Shown: piece by piece, positions 1 to 5,625 of the stretch
How positions within the stretch are numbered: the first letter of the stretch is position 1
How the letters are laid out: every line of letters begins with the position of its first letter
Assembly: GCA_021784615.1 (NCBI GenBank)
Contig: JAJYHU010000364.1
Span: 1 to 7,884, forward strand
From: Acidobacteriota bacterium
GTDB taxonomy: Bacteria > Acidobacteriota > Terriglobia > UBA7540
Reading direction: 5' to 3'
Length of the DNA stretch: 7,884 nucleotides
Notes under the pieces: model-generated
The model's database searches: none
The model's input: the letters and a program-made list of their open reading frames with translations, nothing else
What the model was told of the DNA's origin: nothing
Position numbers and translations under genes: made by a program

Positions 1-786
1 GCCCTGGATGCCGGGGAAAACAGTCTTGTCGAGATCTTTGGCAAATTGAGCCTTTGAGAACACCATGCCGCCGCGAGGCCCGCGCAGCGTCTTGTGGGTG
101 GTGGTGGTGACAAAGTCAGCGTGCGGGAACGGGCTCGGATGCAGATCTGCCGCCACCAGGCCCGCGATGTGCGCCATGTCAACCATCAGCAGCGCGCCGG
201 ACTGCTTTGCAATCTTTCCGAACCGTTCAAAGTCCAGGGTTCGCGGATAGGCGCTTGCCCCGGCCACAATCAGCTTGGGCCGATGCTCCATGGCCAATCG
301 CTCAAGCTCGTCATAGTCGATGGTTTCGCTTTCTTTGCTGACGCCGTAGGAAACAATCTTGTACAGCTTGCCGGAGAGGTTCAGCGGATGTCCGTGCGTC
401 AGGTGGCCGCCGTGGGCAAGGCTCATGCCGAGCAGCGTGTCGCCGGAATTGAGGACCGTCATATAGACGGACTGGTTGGCCTGGGCGCCGCTGTGCGGCT
501 GGACGTTGCAGTGCTCGGCATTGAAAAGCTTCTTGGCGCGCTCAATGGCCAGGGATTCCGCGACGTCTACGAATTCGCACCCGCCGTAGTAGCGCTTGCC
601 GGGCAGCCCTTCGGCGTACTTGTTGGTCAAAACGGAGCCAAGCGCCTCCAGCACCGCCTCGCTGACAAAGTTTTCGGAGGCGATCAGCTCGAGCGTTTTG
701 GCCTGGCGCTCGACTTCGTGGCCAATCGATTGGGCAATTTCCGGGTCCACCTCACTGAGAGTTCGAGTGCGGGGAATCTGGGCCAT
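1..786 (-). CDS. glyA: serine hydroxymethyltransferase, N-terminal part (cut by window edge)
   Basis: This cytosolic PLP enzyme interconverts serine and glycine, loading a one-carbon unit onto tetrahydrofolate. Translating the minus strand from the ATG at 786 gives 262 open codons to the window edge, about 60% of the usual roughly 415-430 residues; the C-terminus lies outside. Visible family signatures are LIASENF (residues 34-40), NKYAEG followed by KRYYGG (55-69), QPHSGAQAN (96-104), HGGHLTHG (125-132), VDMAHIAGL (202-210) and the PLP-lysine segment TTTTHKTLRGPRGG (227-240), with Lys232 the Schiff-base residue. All expected residues in the visible part are intact. A GGAG Shine-Dalgarno sits 8 nt before the ATG. 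The gene is divergent from the SIMPL fragment and has its own promoter at 868-896. The identification is essentially certain. Confidence 0.97.
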   Translation of the reverse strand, partial: MAQIPRTRTLSEVDPEIAQSIGHEVERQAKTLELIASENFVSEAVLEALGSVLTNKYAEGLPGKRYYGGCEFVDVAESLAIERAKKLFNAEHCNVQPHSGAQANQSVYMTVLNSGDTLLGMSLAHGGHLTHGHPLNLSGKLYKIVSYGVSKESETIDYDELERLAMEHRPKLIVAGASAYPRTLDFERFGKIAKQSGALLMVDMAHIAGLVAADLHPSPFPHADFVTTTTHKTLRGPRGGMVFSKAQFAKDLDKTVFPGIQG

Positions 787-867
787 AATGTTTTCTCCAG
801 CTTCTTGTGGGTATAAATTGCAGGGCTTCCTTCAAAATCTTGAGTGAATGATCATCCTTGAATAAAC

Positions 868-896
868 ATTCTATCGGAGCCGGCTCGACTTGGCAA
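868..896 (-). promoter_or_regulatory. sigma70-type promoter of glyA
   Basis: On the minus strand a TTGCCA -35 box (891-896) and a TAGAAT -10 box (868-873) are separated by exactly 17 bp. Each box matches the consensus at 5 of 6 positions. Transcription would start near 861 and give a leader of about 75 nt before the glyA ATG. The -35 box overlaps the first codons of the rightward SIMPL reading frame, so the glyA promoter appears to lie in what was once coding DNA or its edge. Found by eye only; no start site is known. Confidence 0.65.
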
Positions 897-1216
897 TCGT
901 TCGCCCAGGCCGATTCTACCCTCCGCAGGAACAGGCGGCGATGGTCGTCTATACGATCAAGGACTCGGACAAGTACGAACGAGAGGCGTTGCAGCAGGCA
1001 CTTCAACGCGCGCGGGAGGCGGCCCATGACATTGCCACCACGATGCATGTCCAACTGGTCAAACTGGATAGTGTCAGGGTAAGCAGCTTGCAGCGCGCCT
1101 ACCCCATGAGAAGCGGGCTGACGCCTCTCTATGGTTTGCCGTACCGCTTTTATTCAACAACGAGCGATGAAGTGCAAATTTCCGCCAACGCGTTCCTTGA
1201 ATACACGTTCAAGTAA
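890..1216 (+). CDS. SIMPL/DUF541-like protein, C-terminal fragment (probably 5'-truncated remnant)
   Basis: The frame encodes 108 residues from a TTG at 890, or 91 from the ATG at 941, which has a weak AGGA upstream. The sequence resembles the second half of SIMPL-domain (DUF541, YggE-like) proteins. A beta strand and linker (VVYTIKDSDKYEREAL) lead into a helix rich in Ala, Arg and Glu (QQALQRAREAAHDIA). This is followed by a VQLVKLDSV segment and the terminal strand EVQISANAFLEYTF typical of the family. Full members run to about 200-250 residues with a signal peptide; here the N-terminal half and any export signal are missing, and a stop lies at 863-865 in frame. The glyA promoter overlaps the start. 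I infer a decayed gene remnant, though a short expressed protein cannot be excluded. SIMPL proteins are generally envelope or periplasmic, with poorly defined function. Confidence 0.55.
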   Translation: MAIVRPGRFYPPQEQAAMVVYTIKDSDKYEREALQQALQRAREAAHDIATTMHVQLVKLDSVRVSSLQRAYPMRSGLTPLYGLPYRFYSTTSDEVQISANAFLEYTFK

Positions 1217-1262
1217 TGCTTCCCGCGCCGGCTTTCAGTGCGTGATCAGAGGAAGTTGCCGT

Positions 1263-1279
1263 CAACCGTGAAACGGTTG
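1263..1279. terminator. hairpin between the SIMPL fragment and the tRNA pair
   Basis: A perfect 7-bp stem, CAACCGT with ACGGTTG, closes a 3-nt GAA loop. It lies 47 bases past the end of the SIMPL frame and about 40 bases past the 3' end of tRNA-Cys, so it could serve convergent transcripts from both sides. Neither strand has a clear T-run after the stem, so intrinsic termination is uncertain. Confidence 0.3.
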
Positions 1280-1319
1280 CCCTACGCATTTTGTGAAATG
1301 GGGAAAACACTGCGATAGC

Positions 1320-1394
1320 TGGAGGCGCGGGGGAGAATCGAACTCCCGCATAAAGGTTTTGCAGACCTCTCCCTTACCACTTGGGTACCGCGCC
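1320..1394 (-). tRNA. tRNA-Cys (anticodon GCA)
   Basis: The minus strand folds as a full cloverleaf. The acceptor is GGCGCGG paired with CCGCGCC, and the anticodon stem is GAGGT/ACCTT around the loop CTGCAAA with anticodon GCA (1360-1362). The T arm is GGGAG/CTCCC with a TTCGATT loop. The discriminator base is U73, the usual identity element of tRNA-Cys. The CCA end is encoded (1320-1322). It lies 4 nt downstream of tRNA-Gly and must share its transcript. Confidence 0.97.
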
Positions 1395-1398
1395 TGAT

Positions 1399-1473
1399 TG
1401 GAGCGGGAAACGGGATTCGAACCCGCGACTTCGACCTTGGCAAGGTCGCACTCTACCACTGAGTTATTCCCGC
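1399..1473 (-). tRNA. tRNA-Gly (anticodon GCC)
   Basis: The minus strand folds as a cloverleaf. The acceptor is GCGGGAA/TTCCCGC and the D stem is ACTC/GAGT. The anticodon stem is CGACC/GGTCG around TTGCCAA with anticodon GCC (1439-1441), and the T arm has the loop TTCGAAT. The discriminator is U73 and CCA is encoded (1399-1401). It is the first gene of a Gly-Cys tRNA unit; the same Gly-Cys order is known in the E. coli glyW-cysT-leuZ operon, but no tRNA-Leu follows here. Confidence 0.97.
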
Positions 1474-1506
1474 CCAAAAAAAAGGGGACCACTACGTTAC
1501 CAAAAA

Positions 1507-1536
1507 ATTATAGGAAGCGCCAGGGTTCCGTGTCAA
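1507..1536 (-). promoter_or_regulatory. consensus sigma70-type promoter of the tRNA-Gly/tRNA-Cys unit
   Basis: On the minus strand a perfect TTGACA (1531-1536) and a perfect TATAAT (1507-1512) are separated by 18 bp. The start point should fall near 1500, leaving a leader of about 26 nt before tRNA-Gly. Both boxes being exact fits the strong expression expected of stable RNA. A G+C-rich discriminator is not evident, since a T-run follows the -10 box. Confidence 0.85.
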
Positions 1537-1618
1537 GCAACTGAACTCTTCCAGTATAGCAGTGAAACGGGAATCCGTTGAGTGGTGATAAGGGCTAAAA
1601 CAGGAACTCTTTGGCGCG

Positions 1619-1688
1619 GGGAATGGAACGCGAGGGCCGGAGGATGGGTTTTGCCTGTCCAATCTTGGCCCTGGAGCGCGTGATTCCC
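1619..1688. repeat. long interrupted inverted repeat upstream of msrA
   Basis: Three arm segments pair in order: GGGAAT (1619-1624) with ATTCCC (1683-1688), ACGCG (1628-1632) with CGCGT (1677-1681), and AGGGCC (1633-1638) with GGCCCT (1667-1672). This gives 17 paired bases with a 3x1 internal loop and a 4-nt bulge around a 28-nt apical loop. It could be a structured msrA leader, a small RNA, or chance in GC-rich DNA. No T-run follows on either strand. Confidence 0.4.
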
Positions 1689-1736
1689 GTCCGTTCCAGC
1701 AGACTTGATGATTTTCTTCTTTTTCACGGAACGGAC
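1689..1736. repeat. 9-bp perfect inverted repeat with 30-nt spacer
   Basis: GTCCGTTCC (1689-1697) is repeated in reverse complement as GGAACGGAC (1728-1736), enclosing 30 T-rich bases. It directly abuts the interrupted stem at 1619-1688. The same geometry (9-bp arms, 30-nt spacer) recurs with a different sequence at 2472-2519, on the other side of the msrA unit. Function is unknown. Confidence 0.5.
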
Positions 1737-1824
1737 CTTGCATTTATCATTCAAAGGCGAAATACTGGTGTGAAGGGTCGTGGCAGCGTCCGGGCTTGTT
1801 CGGGTTCACGAAAAAGGGAGCGCA

Positions 1825-2298
1825 ATGGAAAAGGCGACTTTCGGGGCAGGATGTTTTTGGGGCGTTGAAGCCAGATTCCGGCAGGTTCAAGGCGTTGTTT
1901 CAACGGCGGTTGGGTACATGGGGGGAGCGCTGGACAGCCCGACTTACCGTGATGTGTGCACCGACAGGACGGGCCATGCGGAGGTTGTCCAGGTCGAGTA
2001 CGATCCCGAGAAAGTTTCTTACGACGCGTTACTTAGCATTTTTTGGGATTTGCATGATCCTACGACGCTGAACCGCCAGGGGCCGGATGTCGGCACTCAG
2101 TACCGCTCCGTGATTTTTTACCATTCGCCGGATCAAGAGTCGCGGGCCCTCGCGTCTAAACATGTCCTTGAACGAGCCGGGATTTACCAACGGCCCATCG
2201 TGACGGAAATCGCGCCGGCGTCGGAATTCTGGCGGGCTGAAGAATATCATCAGCAGTACTTGGAAAAACGGGGCCTGGCCCATTGCTCGCTTTCATGA
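1825..2298 (+). CDS. msrA: peptide methionine (S)-S-oxide reductase MsrA
   Basis: MsrA reduces the S epimer of methionine sulfoxide, free or in proteins, back to methionine, with electrons usually from thioredoxin; it acts in oxidative damage repair. The 157-residue product has the catalytic motif GAGCFWG (7-13) with nucleophile Cys10. It also has YRDVCTDRTGHAEVVQV (41-57), FWDLHDPTTLNRQGPDVGTQYRS (73-95) and a C-terminal EEYHQQYLEKRG (139-150). Cys154 near the end (AHCSLS) is a plausible resolving cysteine. The ATG at 1825 is preferred because the catalytic motif lies close to the N-terminus in short MsrA forms and GGGAG precedes it by 4 nt; a GTG at 1780 would add 15 residues of no recognisable content. 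The stop overlaps the next start as ATGA, implying coupled translation. No msrB is seen nearby. Confidence 0.95.
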   Translation: MEKATFGAGCFWGVEARFRQVQGVVSTAVGYMGGALDSPTYRDVCTDRTGHAEVVQVEYDPEKVSYDALLSIFWDLHDPTTLNRQGPDVGTQYRSVIFYHSPDQESRALASKHVLERAGIYQRPIVTEIAPASEFWRAEEYHQQYLEKRGLAHCSLS

Positions 2299-2507
2299 CC
2301 CGTTCGTTTGAGAATCTACAGAACGCCCGCCGCCCCGCCGGGCTTTGCCGCGAGTGCCGGCACCGGCGCACGATTTGCTCTGACCACGGATCGGTTTTTT
2401 ATATGTGCGGGCGGGCGGCAAACGATTCCCGCTTTCCCCGCTATCCACGGCTCCCGGTGCTTGAGTGCACCGGCTTTGAAATGGAACCCGCCGCCAAGGA
2501 ACCTTGA
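2295..2507 (+). CDS. small four-cysteine, probably zinc-binding protein
   Basis: The 70-residue product starts at an ATG whose last two bases belong to the msrA stop codon (ATGA overlap), so it is translated as msrA ends. It contains CRECRHRRTIC (18-28), GSVFYMC (32-38) and the stretch RFPRYPRLPVLECTGFE (46-62). Cys18, Cys21, Cys38 and Cys58 give a CxxC plus two single cysteines, as in a small zinc ribbon; Cys28 is a fifth. The pattern CxxC, GSxFxxC, KYPxLPVxxCxGfE is one I recognise from unnamed small bacterial proteins, without known function. Coupling to msrA hints at redox or metal handling, but that is inference. A TTG at 2283 would add only 4 residues and is not favoured. Confidence 0.75.
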   Translation: MTRSFENLQNARRPAGLCRECRHRRTICSDHGSVFYMCGRAANDSRFPRYPRLPVLECTGFEMEPAAKEP

Positions 2508-2519
2508 CGGTTCAAAGCC
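2472..2519. repeat. 9-bp inverted repeat with 30-nt spacer over the end of the mini-protein gene
   Basis: GGCTTTGAA (2472-2480) pairs with TTCAAAGCC (2511-2519). Inside the 30-nt spacer lies a second stem in which CCG (2491-2493) pairs with CGG (2508-2510) and CAAGG (2495-2499) with CCTTG (2502-2506). The stop codon of the small gene (2505-2507) is within the structure. It may work as a 3'-end hairpin, but no T-run follows. Confidence 0.45.
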
Positions 2520-2563
2520 TGTCTTGCGTGCTGTTGCGGTGTCCGTTAAGGAATGATCCAACA

Positions 2564-2580
2564 CGCGGATGATATCCGTG
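2564..2580. repeat. short hairpin upstream of the radical SAM gene
   Basis: CGCGGAT (2564-2570) pairs with ATCCGTG (2574-2580), with one G-T wobble, around a 3-nt GAT loop. It lies in the 141-base gap between the small gene and the radical SAM gene. It could be a weak terminator of the msrA unit or part of the next gene's leader. It lacks a following T-run. Confidence 0.25.
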
Positions 2581-2648
2581 ATACACTTTGTGGAAAGCTA
2601 GACCCTGGAAATAACTTAATCGGCGGACAGAAAGGCAGGTTTCTTGGT

Positions 2649-4130
2649 ATGAAGGTGCTTCTGGTTTATCCTGAGTTTCCGGATACGTTTTGGAGTTTCA
2701 AGCACGCGCTGCCGTTCCAGGGTAAGAAGTCGGCATACCCTCCGCTCGGACTTCTGACTGTTTCCGCGCTTCTGCCTGCATCGTGGGAGAAACGCGCCGT
2801 CGATCTGAACGTGCGCCCCCTGAAGGAAGCGGAGCTTGATTGGGCCGACATCGTCTTCCTAAGCGGCATGATGGTGCAAGGGCCTTCCATGAAGGGTGTC
2901 ATCGCAAGGTGTAAGGAGCGTGGGCTGCGAACCGTCGTGGGTGGTCCGATCGGAAGCGCCCAGAGTCCCGATACCGCCGACGCCGATTGCATTGTCGAAG
3001 GCGAGGCCGAAGAACTTATTAGCCAGGTGGCTCAGGACCTTGAGTCGGGCTCTCTACGCGCCCACTACAAAGCGCCTGCTCTGCCCGATCTGACCCAGGT
3101 GCCTCTGCCGGACCTTCGTCTGGTGAGCCTGAAGAAATACAGCGCCATGGCTGTTCAGTATTCCCGCGGCTGCCCCTTTACCTGTGAGTTCTGCGATATC
3201 ATTGAGATTTATGGGCGGCGCCCCAGAACCAAAACGCCCGAGCAGGTCTGTGCGGAATTTGACCAGATTTACGATTTGGGCTGGCGCGGCCGAGTGTTCC
3301 TGGTTGATGACAACTTTATCGGGAACAAGAAGAACGTCAGGAAGCTCTTGCCGGAACTCGTCAAGTGGATGCGGGACCATAAGTATCCCTTCTCCTTGCT
3401 GACGGAAGCCTCGCTCAATCTGGCGGAGGATCCGGACCTTCTTCAGCTCTTGCATGACGCCCATTTCAACAGCGTCTTTCTGGGCATTGAGACCCCTTCA
3501 GCGGAGAGCCTGAAGGAAACCACCAAATTCCAGAATCTGCGCAAGGACCTCCTGGAAAGCGTCAAGCTGATCCAGTCCTATGGGCTTGAGGTCATGGGCG
3601 GGTTCATCGTCGGTTTTGACAACGATCCCCCGGACATTTTTGAGCAGCAGATTCAGTTTATCCGTGATGCCGCAATCCCCATTTCGATGGTGGGGCTTCT
3701 CAGCGCCTTGCCCAACACCCAGCTCTGGCGCCGCCTGAAGGCGGAGGGACGTCTGCTGAAGGAGAGCCTAGGAAGCAACACCCTTCTCGACATGAATTTT
3801 ATCCCCCGGATGGATACCCAGGAACTGATCGAGGGTTACCGAAACATCCTGAGCACGATTTATTATCCGGGAGAATACTTTAACCGGGTGCTGACTTTTC
3901 TTTCCCACCTTGGTTCCACCGCAAGTCCTCCCATCGTTTTCTCGGATATCGTGGCGGTGGCTCGATCTCTGTGGCGGCAAGGCTTGCGGAGCGACTACCG
4001 TAAAGAATACTGGAAATTCATGGGTCGCGCTCTGCACCGCCATCGGCATCACCTAGATAAAGCCTTTACGTTGGCGATTATCGGGCACCACTTCTTTGAG
4101 TTAACTGGCACGGCAGACTCGAAAAGCTAG
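2649..4130 (+). CDS. cobalamin-binding (B12) radical SAM protein with DUF4070-like C-terminus
   Basis: The 493-residue product has a class B radical SAM layout. The N-terminal B12-binding Rossmann domain (about 1-135) begins MKVLLVYPEF and contains YPPLGLLTVSALLP (30-43), VFLSGMMVQ (69-77) and VVGGP (96-100). It lacks the DxHxxG cobalamin-ligand motif, as is common in this class. The radical SAM core follows, with RGCPFTCEFC and cluster ligands Cys175, Cys179 and Cys182, then FLVDDNFIGN (217-226), FLGIET (277-282) and GGFIVGFDND (317-326). The last 150 residues resemble DUF4070. Relatives of this architecture include the hopanoid methylases HpnP and HpnR, but no hopanoid genes are nearby and the substrate cannot be assigned. 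Such enzymes often methylate unactivated carbons; that is family knowledge. The ATG at 2649 is chosen because homology begins there and GGCAGG precedes it; the start at 2553 adds 32 unrelated residues. Confidence 0.88.
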   Translation: MKVLLVYPEFPDTFWSFKHALPFQGKKSAYPPLGLLTVSALLPASWEKRAVDLNVRPLKEAELDWADIVFLSGMMVQGPSMKGVIARCKERGLRTVVGGPIGSAQSPDTADADCIVEGEAEELISQVAQDLESGSLRAHYKAPALPDLTQVPLPDLRLVSLKKYSAMAVQYSRGCPFTCEFCDIIEIYGRRPRTKTPEQVCAEFDQIYDLGWRGRVFLVDDNFIGNKKNVRKLLPELVKWMRDHKYPFSLLTEASLNLAEDPDLLQLLHDAHFNSVFLGIETPSAESLKETTKFQNLRKDLLESVKLIQSYGLEVMGGFIVGFDNDPPDIFEQQIQFIRDAAIPISMVGLLSALPNTQLWRRLKAEGRLLKESLGSNTLLDMNFIPRMDTQELIEGYRNILSTIYYPGEYFNRVLTFLSHLGSTASPPIVFSDIVAVARSLWRQGLRSDYRKEYWKFMGRALHRHRHHLDKAFTLAIIGHHFFELTGTADSKS

Positions 4131-4163
4131 CAACTGAGGAAGCTCTTCTGCCGCAGGCCTGCA

Positions 4164-4194
4164 GCAGACGCCCTAGCGGCGGGTCTCTGTCTGC
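4164..4194. terminator. hairpin in the convergent gap, possible bidirectional terminator
   Basis: The 88-base gap between the convergent radical SAM and kinase genes holds GCAGAC (4164-4169) pairing with GTCTGC (4189-4194), and an inner GCC/GGC stem (4170-4172 with 4178-4180). An alternative pairing joins AGAC (4166-4169) to GTCT (4183-4186). A 10-bp palindrome GCAGGCCTGC sits just before it (4153-4162). Position favours a shared terminator, but there is no T-run on either strand. Confidence 0.35.
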
Positions 4195-4218
4195 GTTCGT
4201 CCCGGGTAAACCTGCCTG

Positions 4219-5625
4219 TTATTGATGTAGGGGGAGGTGAACCGTGAAAACCGAGCCTGCTCCCAATTCACTTACACAATCAATCGATCCCCCCATGGCG
4301 CGTACAATTGCGTGGGCGATGGCTAGTCCCAGCCCGCCGCTTGGGGTTTCGCCCGGTTTCGCTTCCGAGTAGCCGGGTTGTTCGACCCGGTAGAAGCGTT
4401 CAAATATGTGGGCGTGGTGCTCGGGCGGGATTCCGATGCCCTGGTCCCCAAAGTGAATGGAAACCATTCGGCCTGTGGCCTCTAATTGAACCTTGATGGA
4501 AGTATTTTGCGGAGAATACTTAATGGCGTTTTCAAGAAAGATCACAAAGATCTGCCGCAGAAAGACCTCATCGCCCAGATAAGGGCAATCCTGATTTAAT
4601 TCACGTTCAATGGCGATCTGCTTTGTCTGCGCCAGCGGCGTAAGAAGCACGCAGGCTGCTTCCAGAACTTCGTTGATATAGAGCGGGTCGCTGGCCAGCC
4701 GGAGTTGCCCCGCGTCGGCCATGGAGAGCGTAAACAGCCCTTCGACGATCCGCCCCAGCTTCTTCAGTTCGTTATCCATCACCCGAAGAGCTTCGTGGTA
4801 CTGCTTGGGTTCGCGCGGCTCGGCGAGGAGCAGTTCCGTTTCGCCCCGTAGCACTGAAAGAGGCGTCCGAAGCTCATGCGAGGCGTCGGAAACGAACTGG
4901 CGGAGCTGGCCGAGCGATGAAGCCACACGGTCAAAAAGCCGGTTGAAGGTTTCTGCCAACCGGCTGAGTTCATCGCGGGGCGTGGTGACGGGAAGGGGTT
5001 GCCACAATTCCTGGGGGTTCGAGTTCGCGGCCTGCTCCGTCATGCGTTCCGCGTGCCGCGTAAAAGTTGCGATCGGCGTCAGGCTCTTGCCGACGTACCA
5101 GGTGGAAACCAAGGCGGTGACCAAGAGGCTCAAAGGCAGTAAGACCAAAGCGATTCCTCTAAAAGTCCCCAGAGTTCGGTCCGCAGTAAGGGTTGGCGTC
5201 GCCACGACCAACAACTCCTGCTGGTTCCCTCGGCGGAAGGGGATGACCGCAAGTCTTAACCTGTCGCGGCCGCGTTGATCGAGAGTCCAGAAGACTGTTC
5301 GGGACCCGGCCCAGGGGATGGCGCCCCGGTCGAGCACTCCCGCCGGAAGGTTTTTCGACCGCTGAAGGATGTTCCCGGAAGAATCCACCAACTCAAAATA
5401 TTCGCCGGGAAGATTGAGTTGGTTGACGTCGTCTTCATCAGCGGGGTCGGTGACGAGGTCGGAGATGACGGGGCGCGCAGCTTCCAAAAGTTGCCGGTCC
5501 AACTGCGTGTGCACTTCCCGGGAGAGGAGGATGTAGAGGCCCGCAAAACATCCCGTAAGCAAGACGCCCACGACTGCGCAGAACATCAGCATCATCCGGC
5601 GTCGGAGGGACCAAGCGCGCATCAT
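4219..5625 (-). CDS. sensor histidine kinase of an OmpR-type two-component system
   Basis: This 468-residue membrane kinase senses a signal in its periplasmic loop and phosphorylates the adjacent regulator. Transmembrane segments lie at about 12-34 and 156-177, with a roughly 120-residue extracytoplasmic region between them. A HAMP linker follows (about 178-235). The HisKA H-box is SDASHELRTPL (246-256) with phospho-acceptor His250. The ATPase domain has the N-box FLENAIKYSP (363-372), G1 DQGIGIP (394-400), F-box IFERFYRV (407-414) and G2 GGLGLAI (430-436). All catalytic motifs are intact. The ATG at 5625 overlaps the regulator's TGA stop by 4 bases (ATGA), so the two are co-translated; the next codon is also ATG. 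The sensor loop has no motif I can tie to a ligand. The gene is convergent with the radical SAM gene. Confidence 0.95.
   Translation of the reverse strand: MMRAWSLRRRMMLMFCAVVGVLLTGCFAGLYILLSREVHTQLDRQLLEAARPVISDLVTDPADEDDVNQLNLPGEYFELVDSSGNILQRSKNLPAGVLDRGAIPWAGSRTVFWTLDQRGRDRLRLAVIPFRRGNQQELLVVATPTLTADRTLGTFRGIALVLLPLSLLVTALVSTWYVGKSLTPIATFTRHAERMTEQAANSNPQELWQPLPVTTPRDELSRLAETFNRLFDRVASSLGQLRQFVSDASHELRTPLSVLRGETELLLAEPREPKQYHEALRVMDNELKKLGRIVEGLFTLSMADAGQLRLASDPLYINEVLEAACVLLTPLAQTKQIAIERELNQDCPYLGDEVFLRQIFVIFLENAIKYSPQNTSIKVQLEATGRMVSIHFGDQGIGIPPEHHAHIFERFYRVEQPGYSEAKPGETPSGGLGLAIAHAIVRAMGGSIDCVSELGAGSVFTVHLPLHQ

Larger units (their letters stand above)
1474..1824. other. gene-free region between the tRNA promoter and msrA, rich in inverted repeats
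   Basis: These 351 bases hold no convincing gene. The left end carries the leftward tRNA promoter. A small AACGG-GAAT-CCGTT hairpin lies at 1566-1579. Next come a long interrupted stem (1619-1688) and a 9-bp inverted repeat (1689-1736), listed separately. A weak rightward promoter for msrA may lie at TTGCAT (1738-1743), 17 bp, AATACT (1761-1766); its match is poor. Reading frames here show no recognisable protein. Confidence 0.6.

Noticed and set aside
94..816. A 240-codon open frame on the plus strand
   Set aside because: It is antisense to glyA, whose protein signature is complete over the whole stretch; its translation has no recognisable domain. It is a GC-rich shadow frame.
1320..1473. 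A tRNA-associated integration site
   Set aside because: No repeated tRNA 3' end, integrase gene or compositional break is visible in the window.
1611..1868. An 85-codon plus-strand frame ahead of msrA
   Set aside because: It overlaps the msrA start in another frame, has no recognisable sequence, and is explained by the inverted repeats and the GC-rich composition.
2553..2648. Upstream extension of the radical SAM gene by 32 codons
   Set aside because: The family N-terminus begins at MKVLLVYPEF, and GGCAGG precedes the ATG at 2649. The extension crosses a hairpin and has no family-like sequence.
2649..4130. Naming the radical SAM protein HpnP (hopanoid C-2 methylase)
   Set aside because: The architecture is the same, but shared architecture is not enough. 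No hopanoid genes are nearby and I cannot run a phylogeny.
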